Source: Enterobacter sp. SA187 (GTDB lineage Bacteria > Pseudomonadota > Gammaproteobacteria > Enterobacterales > Enterobacteriaceae). Taken from it: a stretch of DNA of 64,000 nt. Positions 57,608-64,000 of the stretch are shown piece after piece. The position numbers and the translations under genes are program-made. The stretch lies in the NCBI RefSeq assembly GCF_001888805.2, contig NZ_CP019113.1:2356001-2420000 (forward strand), in the 5' to 3' direction. Each line of letters opens with the position of its first letter. Position 1 is the stretch's first letter. Below the pieces are notes generated by a model. The model was not told where the DNA came from. It saw only the letters and a list, made by a program, of their open reading frames with translations, and did no database searches.

Positions 57608-58693
57608 ATGGCAGGAAACAGTATTGGACAACTCTTTCGCGTAACCACGTTTGGCGAGTCACACGGTCTGGCGTTAGGTTGCATTGTTGACGGCGTGCCG
57701 CCGGGCATTCCGTTGACCGAAGCCGATTTACAACAGGATCTGGATCGCCGCCGTCCGGGCACCTCTCGCTACACCACGCAGCGTCGCGAGCCGGACCAGG
57801 TGAAAATTCTTTCCGGCGTCTTTGAAGGTGTCACCACCGGCACCAGTATCGGTCTGCTGATCGAAAACACCGATCAGCGCTCGCAGGATTACGGCGCCAT
57901 TAAAGACACCTTCCGTCCGGGCCATGCCGATTACACCTACGAACAAAAATACGGCCTGCGCGACTATCGCGGCGGCGGACGTTCCTCCGCGCGGGAAACC
58001 GCCATGCGCGTGGCGGCAGGGGCCATTGCCAAGAAATACCTGGCGCAAAAATTCGGTATCGTCATTCGGGGCTGTCTGACCCAGATGGGCGACATTCCGC
58101 TTGAGATCAAAGACTGGTCGCAGGTGGAACAAAACCCGTTCTTCTGCCCCGATCCCGATAAAATTGAAGCGCTGGACGAACTGATGCGCGGCCTGAAAAA
58201 AGAGGGCGATTCCATTGGCGCGAAGATCACCGTAGTGGCCGATGGCGTCCCGGCGGGCCTGGGCGAACCGGTGTTTGATCGTCTGGATGCCGACATCGCT
58301 CACGCACTGATGAGCATCAACGCCGTTAAAGGCGTGGAGATCGGCGAAGGATTCGGTTCTGTTGCGCTGCGCGGCAGCCAGAATCGTGATGAAATCACAC
58401 AAGAAGGTTTTCAGAGCAACCACGCCGGCGGCATTCTCGGCGGCATCAGCAGCGGGCAACAGATCGTCGCCCATATCGCGCTTAAACCTACCTCCAGCAT
58501 TACGGTGCCGGGGCGCACGATTAACCGCGCCGGTGAAGAGATCGAAATGATCACCAAAGGCCGTCACGATCCCTGCGTGGGTATTCGTGGCGTGCCCATT
58601 GCCGAAGCGATGCTCGCCATCGTGCTGATGGATCACTTCATGCGCCAGCGGGCGCAGAACGGGGACGTCACAACCACATTGCCACGCTGGTAA
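57608..58693 (+). CDS. aroC: Chorismate synthase AroC
   Basis: AroC makes chorismate from 5-enolpyruvylshikimate 3-phosphate with reduced FMN, the last shared step of aromatic synthesis. The 361-residue protein begins MAGNSIGQLFRVTTFGESHG, containing the first family signature; others are GRSSARETAMRVAAG and GRHDPCVGIR. The ATG at 57608 is preferred over a GTG one codon upstream. It lies 48 bases after prmB and two bases before mepA. Confidence 0.98.
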   Translation: MAGNSIGQLFRVTTFGESHGLALGCIVDGVPPGIPLTEADLQQDLDRRRPGTSRYTTQRREPDQVKILSGVFEGVTTGTSIGLLIENTDQRSQDYGAIKDTFRPGHADYTYEQKYGLRDYRGGGRSSARETAMRVAAGAIAKKYLAQKFGIVIRGCLTQMGDIPLEIKDWSQVEQNPFFCPDPDKIEALDELMRGLKKEGDSIGAKITVVADGVPAGLGEPVFDRLDADIAHALMSINAVKGVEIGEGFGSVALRGSQNRDEITQEGFQSNHAGGILGGISSGQQIVAHIALKPTSSITVPGRTINRAGEEIEMITKGRHDPCVGIRGVPIAEAMLAIVLMDHFMRQRAQNGDVTTTLPRW

Positions 58694-58695
58694 CT

Positions 58696-59520
58696 ATGAA
58701 AAAACGTGTCATTGCGCTGGCGGCGCTGCTCGTCAGCCAGTTCAGCCTTGCCGCCACGCCCTGGCAAAAAATTACCCATCCGGTGGCGGGCAGCCCGCAG
58801 TCCATCGGGGCCTTTTCCAATGGCTGCATCGTGGGGGCCAGCGAGCTGCCTTTACAGTCGGATACCTATCAGGTGATGCGCACCGATCAGCGGCGCTATT
58901 TTGGTCACCCGGATCTGGTGCTGTTTATTCAGCGTCTGGGGAACCAGGTGCATAACCTGGGGCTGGGAACCATGCTGATCGGCGACATGGGCATGCCCGC
59001 CGGGGGCCGTTTCAACGGCGGTCACGCCAGCCATCAGACCGGGCTGGACGTCGATATTTTCCTGCAGTTGCCACAAACCCGCTGGACGGCGGCGCAGCTG
59101 CGTAAACCCCAGGCGCTGGATCTGGTGTCATCCGATGGTAAGCGTGTGGTGCCTTCGCTGTGGCAGCCGCAGATTAGCCAGCTGATCAAGCTGGCGGCGG
59201 AAGATAATGACGTGACGCGTATTTTCGTCAATCCGGCCATTAAACAGCAGTTATGTCTGGATGCCGGAACGGATCGCGACTGGCTGCAAAAAGTTCGTCC
59301 GTGGTTCCAGCACCGCGCCCATATGCATGTGCGCCTGCGCTGCCCGGCGGACAGTCTCGAATGTGAAGATCAACCGCTGCCGCCGCCAGGCGATGGATGC
59401 GGCGCGGAATTACAAAGCTGGTTTGAACCCGCAAAACCCCCGATAACGAAGCCTGAGAAGAAGACACCGCCGCCGTTGCCGCCTTCCTGCCAGGCGCTAC
59501 TGGATGAGCATGCACTTTAA
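58696..59520 (+). CDS. mepA: Penicillin-insensitive murein endopeptidase MepA
   Basis: This periplasmic zinc endopeptidase cleaves D-Ala-mDAP crosslinks in peptidoglycan. The 274-residue precursor has a signal peptide (residues 1-19, ending QFSLAA). The LAS-type metal site is visible as GGHASHQTGLDVDIF and HRAHMHVRLRCP. Six conserved cysteines include CPADSLEC and DGCG. It starts two bases after aroC and its TAA overlaps the yfcA ATG (TAATG). Confidence 0.96.
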   Translation: MKKRVIALAALLVSQFSLAATPWQKITHPVAGSPQSIGAFSNGCIVGASELPLQSDTYQVMRTDQRRYFGHPDLVLFIQRLGNQVHNLGLGTMLIGDMGMPAGGRFNGGHASHQTGLDVDIFLQLPQTRWTAAQLRKPQALDLVSSDGKRVVPSLWQPQISQLIKLAAEDNDVTRIFVNPAIKQQLCLDAGTDRDWLQKVRPWFQHRAHMHVRLRCPADSLECEDQPLPPPGDGCGAELQSWFEPAKPPITKPEKKTPPPLPPSCQALLDEHAL

Positions 59521-60329
59521 TGGACAACTTTATCGATCTCTTTATGGTGTCGCCGTTACTGCTGGCGGTACTGTTTTTTGTGGCCTTACTGGCAGGATTT
59601 ATCGATGCGCTGGCAGGCGGGGGCGGTTTACTGACTGTACCGGCGCTGCTGGCGGCGGGCATGACGCCTGCCCAGGCGCTGGCCACTAATAAATTACAGG
59701 CCTGCGGCGGTTCGCTGTCTGCTTCGATCTATTTTGTGCGCCTGAAAGTCGTCAATCTGGCGGATCAGAAACTGAATATTCTGATGACCTTTATCGGCTC
59801 CACGTCAGGCGCGCTGCTGGTGCAGTATGTGAAGTCTGACGTGCTGCGGCAGATCTTGCCCATCCTGGTCATCTGCATCGGCCTTTACTTTCTGCTGATG
59901 CCGAAGCTTGGCGAAGAGGATCGTCAACGGCGGCTGTATGGCCTGCCGTTTGCACTGGTCGCCGGTGGCTGCGTGGGTTTTTACGACGGCTTTTTCGGAC
60001 CCGGCGCAGGATCGTTTTACGCGCTGGCCTTCGTCACGCTGTGCGGTTTCAATCTGGCAAAATCCACCGCCCATGCCAAAGTGTTGAACGCCACCTCCAA
60101 TCTCGGCGGCCTGTTACTCTTTATTATTGGCGGCAAAGTGGTATGGGCCACTGGCTTCGTGATGCTTGCCGGACAGTTTCTTGGCGCGCGTATGGGATCA
60201 CGGCTGGTGCTGAGCAAAGGACAAAAACTCATTCGCCCGATGATTGTGATTGTCTCAGCGGTAATGAGTATAAAACTGCTTTTTGACAGCCATGGACAGG
60301 AGATCCTTCACTGGCTGGGGATGAACTGA
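59520..60329 (+). CDS. yfcA: TSUP-family membrane transporter YfcA
   Basis: This is a 269-residue inner-membrane protein of the TauE/SafE (TSUP) family; family members export or import sulfur-containing or other organic acids, and the YfcA substrate is not established. It shows the two pseudo-repeats AGFIDALAGGGGLLTVPALLAAG and VGFYDGFFGPGAGSFYALAF and about eight spans. Its start overlaps the mepA stop and its stop overlaps the epmC start, so it is translated in a coupled series. Confidence 0.93.
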   Translation: MDNFIDLFMVSPLLLAVLFFVALLAGFIDALAGGGGLLTVPALLAAGMTPAQALATNKLQACGGSLSASIYFVRLKVVNLADQKLNILMTFIGSTSGALLVQYVKSDVLRQILPILVICIGLYFLLMPKLGEEDRQRRLYGLPFALVAGGCVGFYDGFFGPGAGSFYALAFVTLCGFNLAKSTAHAKVLNATSNLGGLLLFIIGGKVVWATGFVMLAGQFLGARMGSRLVLSKGQKLIRPMIVIVSAVMSIKLLFDSHGQEILHWLGMN

Positions 60330-60877
60330 TGAACACGACGCACACTTACGAGCAATTAATAGAAATTTTTGATGGCTGCTTTGCCGGTGATTTTAATACC
60401 CGTCTGATTAAAGGCGACGACGAACCGATCTATCTTCCTGCTGATGCCGACGTGCCCTATAACCGCATCGTCTTTGCGCACGGCTTTTATGCCAGCGGCT
60501 TACATGAGATTTCCCACTGGTGCATCGCCGGGAAAGCGCGTCGCGAGCAGGTGGATTTTGGCTACTGGTATTGCCCGGACGGGCGCGATGCCACGACGCA
60601 GGGGCAGTTTGAAGACGTAGAAGTGAAGCCGCAGGCGCTGGAATGGTTATTCTGCGTGGCGGCGGGCTTCCCGTTCAATATCAGCTGTGACAATCTGGAC
60701 GGCGATTTCGAACCCGATCGCATCGCTTTTCAGCGCCGGGTACATGCCCAGCTGATGACGTATCTGGAAGAGGGGATCCCTCCGCGTCCGGCGCGCTTTA
60801 TCCAGGCATTACAGGATTATTATCATACGCCGCCGCTAACGGCAGCACAGTTTCCGTGGCCGGAAGATCTTAACTGA
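60329..60877 (+). CDS. epmC: Elongation factor P hydroxylase EpmC
   Basis: EpmC hydroxylates the beta-lysyl-lysine of EF-P, the last step in its modification after EpmA and EpmB. The 182-residue protein has the metal-binding arrangement HEISHWCIAGKARRE with a later acidic FEDVEVKPQALEW. Its ATG overlaps the yfcA TGA. The next gene yfcL follows after 25 bases. Confidence 0.94.
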   Translation: MNTTHTYEQLIEIFDGCFAGDFNTRLIKGDDEPIYLPADADVPYNRIVFAHGFYASGLHEISHWCIAGKARREQVDFGYWYCPDGRDATTQGQFEDVEVKPQALEWLFCVAAGFPFNISCDNLDGDFEPDRIAFQRRVHAQLMTYLEEGIPPRPARFIQALQDYYHTPPLTAAQFPWPEDLN

Positions 60878-60902
60878 AGCCACGATTTAAAGAGGAAAGA
60901 AG

Positions 60903-61178
60903 ATGATCGCGGAGTTTGAAGCACGCATTCTGGCGTTAATTGATGACATGGTAGATACGGCCGGAGACGATGAGCTGTTTGCCAGCGGTTATCTGCGTGG
61001 CCACCTGACGCTGGCCGTCGCTGAACTGGAGCATGGCGATGACCACTCCCCGGAAGCGGTTCACGCTAACGTCAGCGCCAGCCTGTCAAAAGCGATTCAG
61101 GCCGGTGAGCTTTCCCCGCGCGATCAGGCGCTGGTGCTGGGCATGTGGGACACGCTGTTTACCCAGGCGAAAGGTTAA
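60903..61178 (+). CDS. yfcL: YfcL family protein
   Basis: This is a 91-residue acidic protein of the YfcL family, unknown function. The start MIAEFEARILALIDDMVDTA follows AGAGGA. The sequence is highly helical and has no signal peptide. It ends the mepA-yfcA-epmC-yfcL unit and faces a hairpin and the convergent mtnD. Confidence 0.9.
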   Translation: MIAEFEARILALIDDMVDTAGDDELFASGYLRGHLTLAVAELEHGDDHSPEAVHANVSASLSKAIQAGELSPRDQALVLGMWDTLFTQAKG

Positions 61179-61185
61179 CGGGTTG

Positions 61186-61207
61186 CCCCTCTCACGGGTG
61201 AGAGGGG
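61186..61207. terminator. Hairpin between yfcL and mtnD
   Basis: CCCCTCTCAC/GTGAGAGGGG forms a perfect 10-base arm pair with a two-base centre (about nine pairs in practice). It lacks a long T tract but lies exactly between the convergent yfcL and mtnD stops, so it probably acts as a shared terminator or mRNA end. Confidence 0.6.
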
Positions 61208-61213
61208 ATTAAC

Positions 61214-61756
61214 CTATGCCAGGCGCGGATAGCCATCGGCAATCGCATCGCCGGTAAACTGCGCCACCCAGCCTTCGGGATTATCAAAAATACGAATAGC
61301 GGTAAAATTCGGCTCGGAACCCATATCAAACCAGTGCGGCGTGCCGGCAGGCACTGAAATCAGATCGTTTTTCTCGCACAGTACCTGATACACCTCATTG
61401 CCGATATGCAGGCAGAACAGCCCCGCACCCTCCACAAAAAAGCGCACTTCATCTTCGCCGTGCGTATGCTCATTCAGGAATTTTGCGCGTAACGCGTCTT
61501 TCTGCGGGTTATCCGCGCGCAGGCTGATCACATCCCAGCTCTGATAGCCTTTTTCGGCAACCAGCCTGTCGATAGCAGACTGATAGGCATGGATCACCGT
61601 GTCGGCTGACGGGTTTTCCCCTAAATCGCGGTCCGCCTGCCAGCGCTCAAAGCGCACGCCTTTGGCGTTAAGCTGCTGCTGGATCTCTGTGGCATCGGTG
61701 CTGTGCCAGGTGTGCTGGCTGGCGTCGGTATCTGAAAAAATCGTCAGGGCGCTCAT
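61214..61756 (-). CDS. mtnD: Acireductone dioxygenase MtnD
   Basis: MtnD converts the acireductone from MtnC to 2-keto-4-methylthiobutyrate and formate in methionine salvage. With Ni instead of Fe the Klebsiella enzyme gives methylthiopropionate and CO. The 180-residue cupin has the metal ligands in NEHTHGEDEVRFF (two His, one Glu) and TPHWFDMG (third His). Its start overlaps the mtnC stop by four bases (ATGA). It is the last gene of mtnB-mtnC-mtnD. Confidence 0.95.
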   Translation of the reverse strand: MSALTIFSDTDASQHTWHSTDATEIQQQLNAKGVRFERWQADRDLGENPSADTVIHAYQSAIDRLVAEKGYQSWDVISLRADNPQKDALRAKFLNEHTHGEDEVRFFVEGAGLFCLHIGNEVYQVLCEKNDLISVPAGTPHWFDMGSEPNFTAIRIFDNPEGWVAQFTGDAIADGYPRLA

Positions 61757-62442
61757 GAGGGGATCTGCTCCGGATTGATGACATCAAAACGATGAACCTG
61801 GTGATGATGGCTGGCGGCATCGTCATCACCGCGAATAAGCTGCACGGTACGCAGCCCGGCTTCGGCCGCCGCATCCAGCTCCTGATGAATATCCGACAGG
61901 AACAAAATCTGCGACGGGGCCAGGCCCAGCTGTTCAGCGATGCTGGTATAGGAACTCACCTCGCGTTTCGCGCCAATGTGCGTATCAAAATAGCCGCTGA
62001 ACAGATGAGTAATATCACCTTCGTCGCTGTAGCCAAATAACAGTTTCTGCGCCGCGACGGAGCCGGAGGAATAAACATAGAGATCAATACCCTGCGCCTT
62101 CCATTTTTCCAGCGACGGCAGCACGTCCGGGTAGAGATGGCCGGTAAAGTCGCCGTGCACATAGCCTTCGCGCCAGATAATGCCCTGTAAGGCTTTCAGC
62201 GCCGTGGATTTGCGATCTTCATCCATAAAGCGGAATAACGTGTCGATAAGCTGCGCGGTGGTGGCGTCCGGCTGGCCGATTTCGTCGCGCAGATTATCGA
62301 GAATCGAGGAGACCGGTTCGCCATACTGCTGCGCCGTAATGAAGGCGGCGAGCCGCTCACGGGCATAGGGGAACAGGACATCATGCACAAAGCGAATATC
62401 GCTGGTGGTGCCTTCAATATCGGTAACTATCGCGCGGATCAT
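61753..62442 (-). CDS. mtnC: Enolase-phosphatase E1 MtnC
   Basis: This HAD-family enzyme both enolises and dephosphorylates 2,3-diketo-5-methylthiopentyl-1-phosphate to the acireductone. The 229-residue protein has the HAD nucleophile motif DIEGTTSDIRF near the N-terminus and the C-terminal motif ILFLSDIHQELDAAAEAG. It overlaps both its neighbours by four bases, so translation of mtnB-C-D is coupled. Confidence 0.95.
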   Translation of the reverse strand: MIRAIVTDIEGTTSDIRFVHDVLFPYARERLAAFITAQQYGEPVSSILDNLRDEIGQPDATTAQLIDTLFRFMDEDRKSTALKALQGIIWREGYVHGDFTGHLYPDVLPSLEKWKAQGIDLYVYSSGSVAAQKLLFGYSDEGDITHLFSGYFDTHIGAKREVSSYTSIAEQLGLAPSQILFLSDIHQELDAAAEAGLRTVQLIRGDDDAASHHHQVHRFDVINPEQIPS

Positions 62443-63053
62443 TCTCTCTCCAGCAGGCGGCGCTGCATTTCACATTCGAATAAGAACTCAAGACCTTCCA
62501 GATGACGGCGGGCTTCCGCCACACTGCGTCCCCAGCAGGTTAAACCATGGCCGCGCAGGAGGAAACCATATTGCAGCGGATGATCCTGTGCGAAGGCTTC
62601 AATTCGGCGGGCGAGGGCGTCAATATCCTGGTCGTTATCGAAAATAGCCACGGGAACGTAGTCCAGATGAGTGTGCTGCCCGCTGAGGGATTTTTGCATT
62701 TCGTAGCCATGCAGCATCAGTTGCGTGCTTTTCTCCACCCGCGACAGCACGGTGGCATTGACCGTGTGCACATGCAGTACCGCATTAGCCTCGGGAAACA
62801 GGCGGTAGATCAGCGTATGCAGGCCGGTCTCCGCCGACGGCGTACGCCCGGAGGGCACGCGGTGGGTGGCAATCTCCACGCGCAGAAAATCGTCGGGCGT
62901 CAGGCTGCCTTTGTCCTTGCCGGATTCGCTGAGCCAGCACCAGTCCGTGTCTTCGCGCACCGACATATTGCCGCCAGTGGCGGGAGCCCAGCCTTTCGCG
63001 CCTATCCAGTGACAGGCGTCGACAAGGGCGGAGAGTTGCAGATTGTCTGTCAT
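62439..63053 (-). CDS. mtnB: Methylthioribulose-1-phosphate dehydratase MtnB
   Basis: MtnB dehydrates methylthioribulose 1-phosphate, the step before MtnC. The 204-residue protein belongs to the class II aldolase fold; zinc-binding histidines are in NAVLHVHTVNATVLS and LLRGHGLTCWG, with N-terminal ATGGNMSVR. It is the first gene of the operon. AAGGA lies nine bases before its ATG, and a MetJ operator lies about 50 bases upstream. Confidence 0.94.
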   Translation of the reverse strand: MTDNLQLSALVDACHWIGAKGWAPATGGNMSVREDTDWCWLSESGKDKGSLTPDDFLRVEIATHRVPSGRTPSAETGLHTLIYRLFPEANAVLHVHTVNATVLSRVEKSTQLMLHGYEMQKSLSGQHTHLDYVPVAIFDNDQDIDALARRIEAFAQDHPLQYGFLLRGHGLTCWGRSVAEARRHLEGLEFLFECEMQRRLLERE

Positions 63054-63100
63054 TCAGTGTCTTCCTTTATAGCCGTGAGGCAGGAATATCATTATGGTTT

Positions 63101-63116
63101 AGACGTCTAAGCGTCT
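63101..63116. promoter_or_regulatory. Tandem Met boxes (MetJ operator) between mtnB and mtnE
   Basis: AGACGTCT (63101-63108) is a perfect Met box and the adjoining AAGCGTCT (63109-63116) matches six of eight positions. MetJ-SAM binds tandem boxes of this kind. The site lies immediately upstream of the mtnE -35 box and near the mtnB promoter (CATAAT on the minus strand at 63096-63091), so it could repress both directions. Confidence 0.85.
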
Positions 63117-63119
63117 TGA

Positions 63120-63147
63120 TTGCCAAATACTAACATCGTGTTATAGT
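63120..63147 (+). promoter_or_regulatory. Promoter of mtnE
   Basis: TTGCCA (63120-63125) and TATAGT (63142-63147) are 16 bases apart, each matching five of six consensus positions. They lie about 37 bases before the mtnE ATG, adjoining the Met boxes. Confidence 0.75.
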
Positions 63148-63183
63148 GGCAGCAACACAAGTATCACAGGCAGGCAACCACGC

Positions 63184-64000
63184 ATGAGCAATAACCCGCT
63201 GATCCCACAGAGCAAACTTCCCGCCCTCGGCACCACTATCTTTACGCAGATGAGCGCGCTCGCCCAGCAGCATCAGGCGATCAATCTGTCGCAGGGCTTC
63301 CCGGATTACGATGGCCCGCACTATTTGCAGGAACGGCTGGCGTATCATGTGGCGCAGGGGGCGAATCAGTACGCGCCCATGACCGGCGTGCAGGCATTGC
63401 GGGAGGCGATTGCTGATAAAACCGCAGCGCTGTACGGTTACCTGCCGGATGCAAACAGCGACGTGACCGTTACCGCCGGAGCCACCGAAGCGCTGTACGC
63501 CGCCATTACCGCGCTGGTGCGCCAGGGTGACGAGGTGATTTGTTTTGATCCCAGCTATGACAGCTACGCGCCTGCCGTTGAACTGTCCGGCGGGGTGTTA
63601 AAACGTATTGCCTTACAGCCGCCGCATTTTCGCGTCGACTGGCAGAATTTCGCCGCGCTGCTGAGCGAGAAAACCCGGCTGGTGATCCTCAACACCCCCC
63701 ATAACCCGTCGGCGACGGTGTGGGAAAAAGAGGATTTTGCCGCCCTCTGGCAGGCCATTGCAGAGCAGGAAATTTATGTGATCAGCGATGAAGTGTACGA
63801 GCACATCTGCTTTGCACAGGAGGGACACGCCAGCGTACTGGCTCATCCGCAGTTACGCGAGCGGGCGGTAGCGGTCTCGTCGTTTGGCAAAACCTATCAT
63901 ATGACCGGCTGGAAAGTGGGCTACTGTGTGGCCCCGGCGGCCATCAGCGCCGAGCTGCGCAAAGTGCATCAGTATCTGACCTTTTCCGTCAATACCCCGG
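63184..64000 (+). CDS. mtnE: Methionine aminotransferase MtnE (YbdL-like), cut by window end
   Basis: This PLP aminotransferase makes methionine from 2-keto-4-methylthiobutyrate, the final step of the salvage pathway. The first 272 codons are present and the frame is open to the last base. Family class I motifs are SQGFPDYDGP, VTAGATEALYAAI, NTPHNPSATVW and the PLP-lysine segment SSFGKTYHMTGWKVGY. The ATG at 63184 follows an AGG. It resembles YbdL of E. coli; divergence from mtnBCD across a Met box supports the salvage role. Confidence 0.88.
   Translation, partial: MSNNPLIPQSKLPALGTTIFTQMSALAQQHQAINLSQGFPDYDGPHYLQERLAYHVAQGANQYAPMTGVQALREAIADKTAALYGYLPDANSDVTVTAGATEALYAAITALVRQGDEVICFDPSYDSYAPAVELSGGVLKRIALQPPHFRVDWQNFAALLSEKTRLVILNTPHNPSATVWEKEDFAALWQAIAEQEIYVISDEVYEHICFAQEGHASVLAHPQLRERAVAVSSFGKTYHMTGWKVGYCVAPAAISAELRKVHQYLTFSVNTP

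Overview
The window is chromosomal DNA of a member of the Enterobacteriaceae. Nearly every core gene matches a protein I recognise from E. coli/Salmonella, and most neighbours follow the E. coli map from cysPTWA to aroC/mepA. It is not E. coli itself. Local gene content differs, several proteins have lineage-specific indels (FadL, NupC, ZipA), and a methionine-salvage (mtn) operon is present. The pattern suggests the Enterobacter/Klebsiella/Leclercia/Kosakonia side of the family; the genus is not proven. The summary, names and family comparisons rest on recall of known proteins, not on searches.

Layout. 1-3066: sulfate/thiosulfate ABC importer cysP(partial)-cysT-cysW-cysA. 3321-8172: an accessory rhamnoside cassette (AraC-type regulator, MFS transporter, cytoplasmic GH78 alpha-L-rhamnosidase) inserted between cysA and its usual partner cysM, with REP elements on both sides. 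8398-15065: cysM, pdxK, then the reverse-strand PTS core crr-ptsI-ptsH, cysK and cysZ. 15295-23491: zipA, ligA, ypeB, yfeH, a FlxA-like gene with a flagellar sigma-28 promoter, and xapA-xapB-xapR. 23576-24154: a reverse-strand tRNA operon (3 Val, 1 Lys) with a partial duplication of its 3' end. 24412-29454: gltX, yfeC/yfeD, two tRNA-Ala genes and the c-di-GMP phosphodiesterase pdeA. 29499-39128: nupC, mntH, ypeC, an aldo/keto reductase, glk, the pyruvate-sensing system ypdAB, alaC and the 23-residue membrane peptide gene ypdK. 39646-47159: a second accessory island, gfrR-gfrABCDEF, a sigma-54-dependent mannose-family PTS with two SIS-domain deglycases for glucoselysine/fructoselysine, lying beside tRNA-Arg (argW). 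47373-61178: yfdC, mlaA, fadL, yfcZ, fadIJ, sixA, smrB, prmB, aroC, mepA, yfcA, epmC and yfcL. 61214-64000: methylthioadenosine salvage genes mtnD-mtnC-mtnB and divergent mtnE (cut by the window end) around a MetJ operator.

How the parts work together. CysPTWA and CysZ import sulfur that CysK and CysM convert to cysteine, and the mtn genes recycle methionine sulfur. PtsH/PtsI supply phosphate to Crr and to the GfrABCD permease, so a sugar-amine catabolic island and its phosphate donors lie in one window. FadL-FadI-FadJ form the long-chain fatty acid uptake and anaerobic beta-oxidation set, with FadR-like operators at both transcription units. Regulatory sites readable directly include one sigma-54 promoter, one sigma-28 promoter, tandem Met boxes, Fur/MntR boxes, FadR boxes and several strong intrinsic terminators.

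The most interesting items are the rhamnoside cassette splitting cysA from cysM, the sigma-54 promoter lying in a 9-bp inverted repeat before gfrA, the duplicated tRNA-Lys 3' end with a structured 97-bp spacer, and the sigma-28 promoter before the FlxA-like gene. I found no phage, insertion sequence, CRISPR array or clearly undescribed enzyme system.
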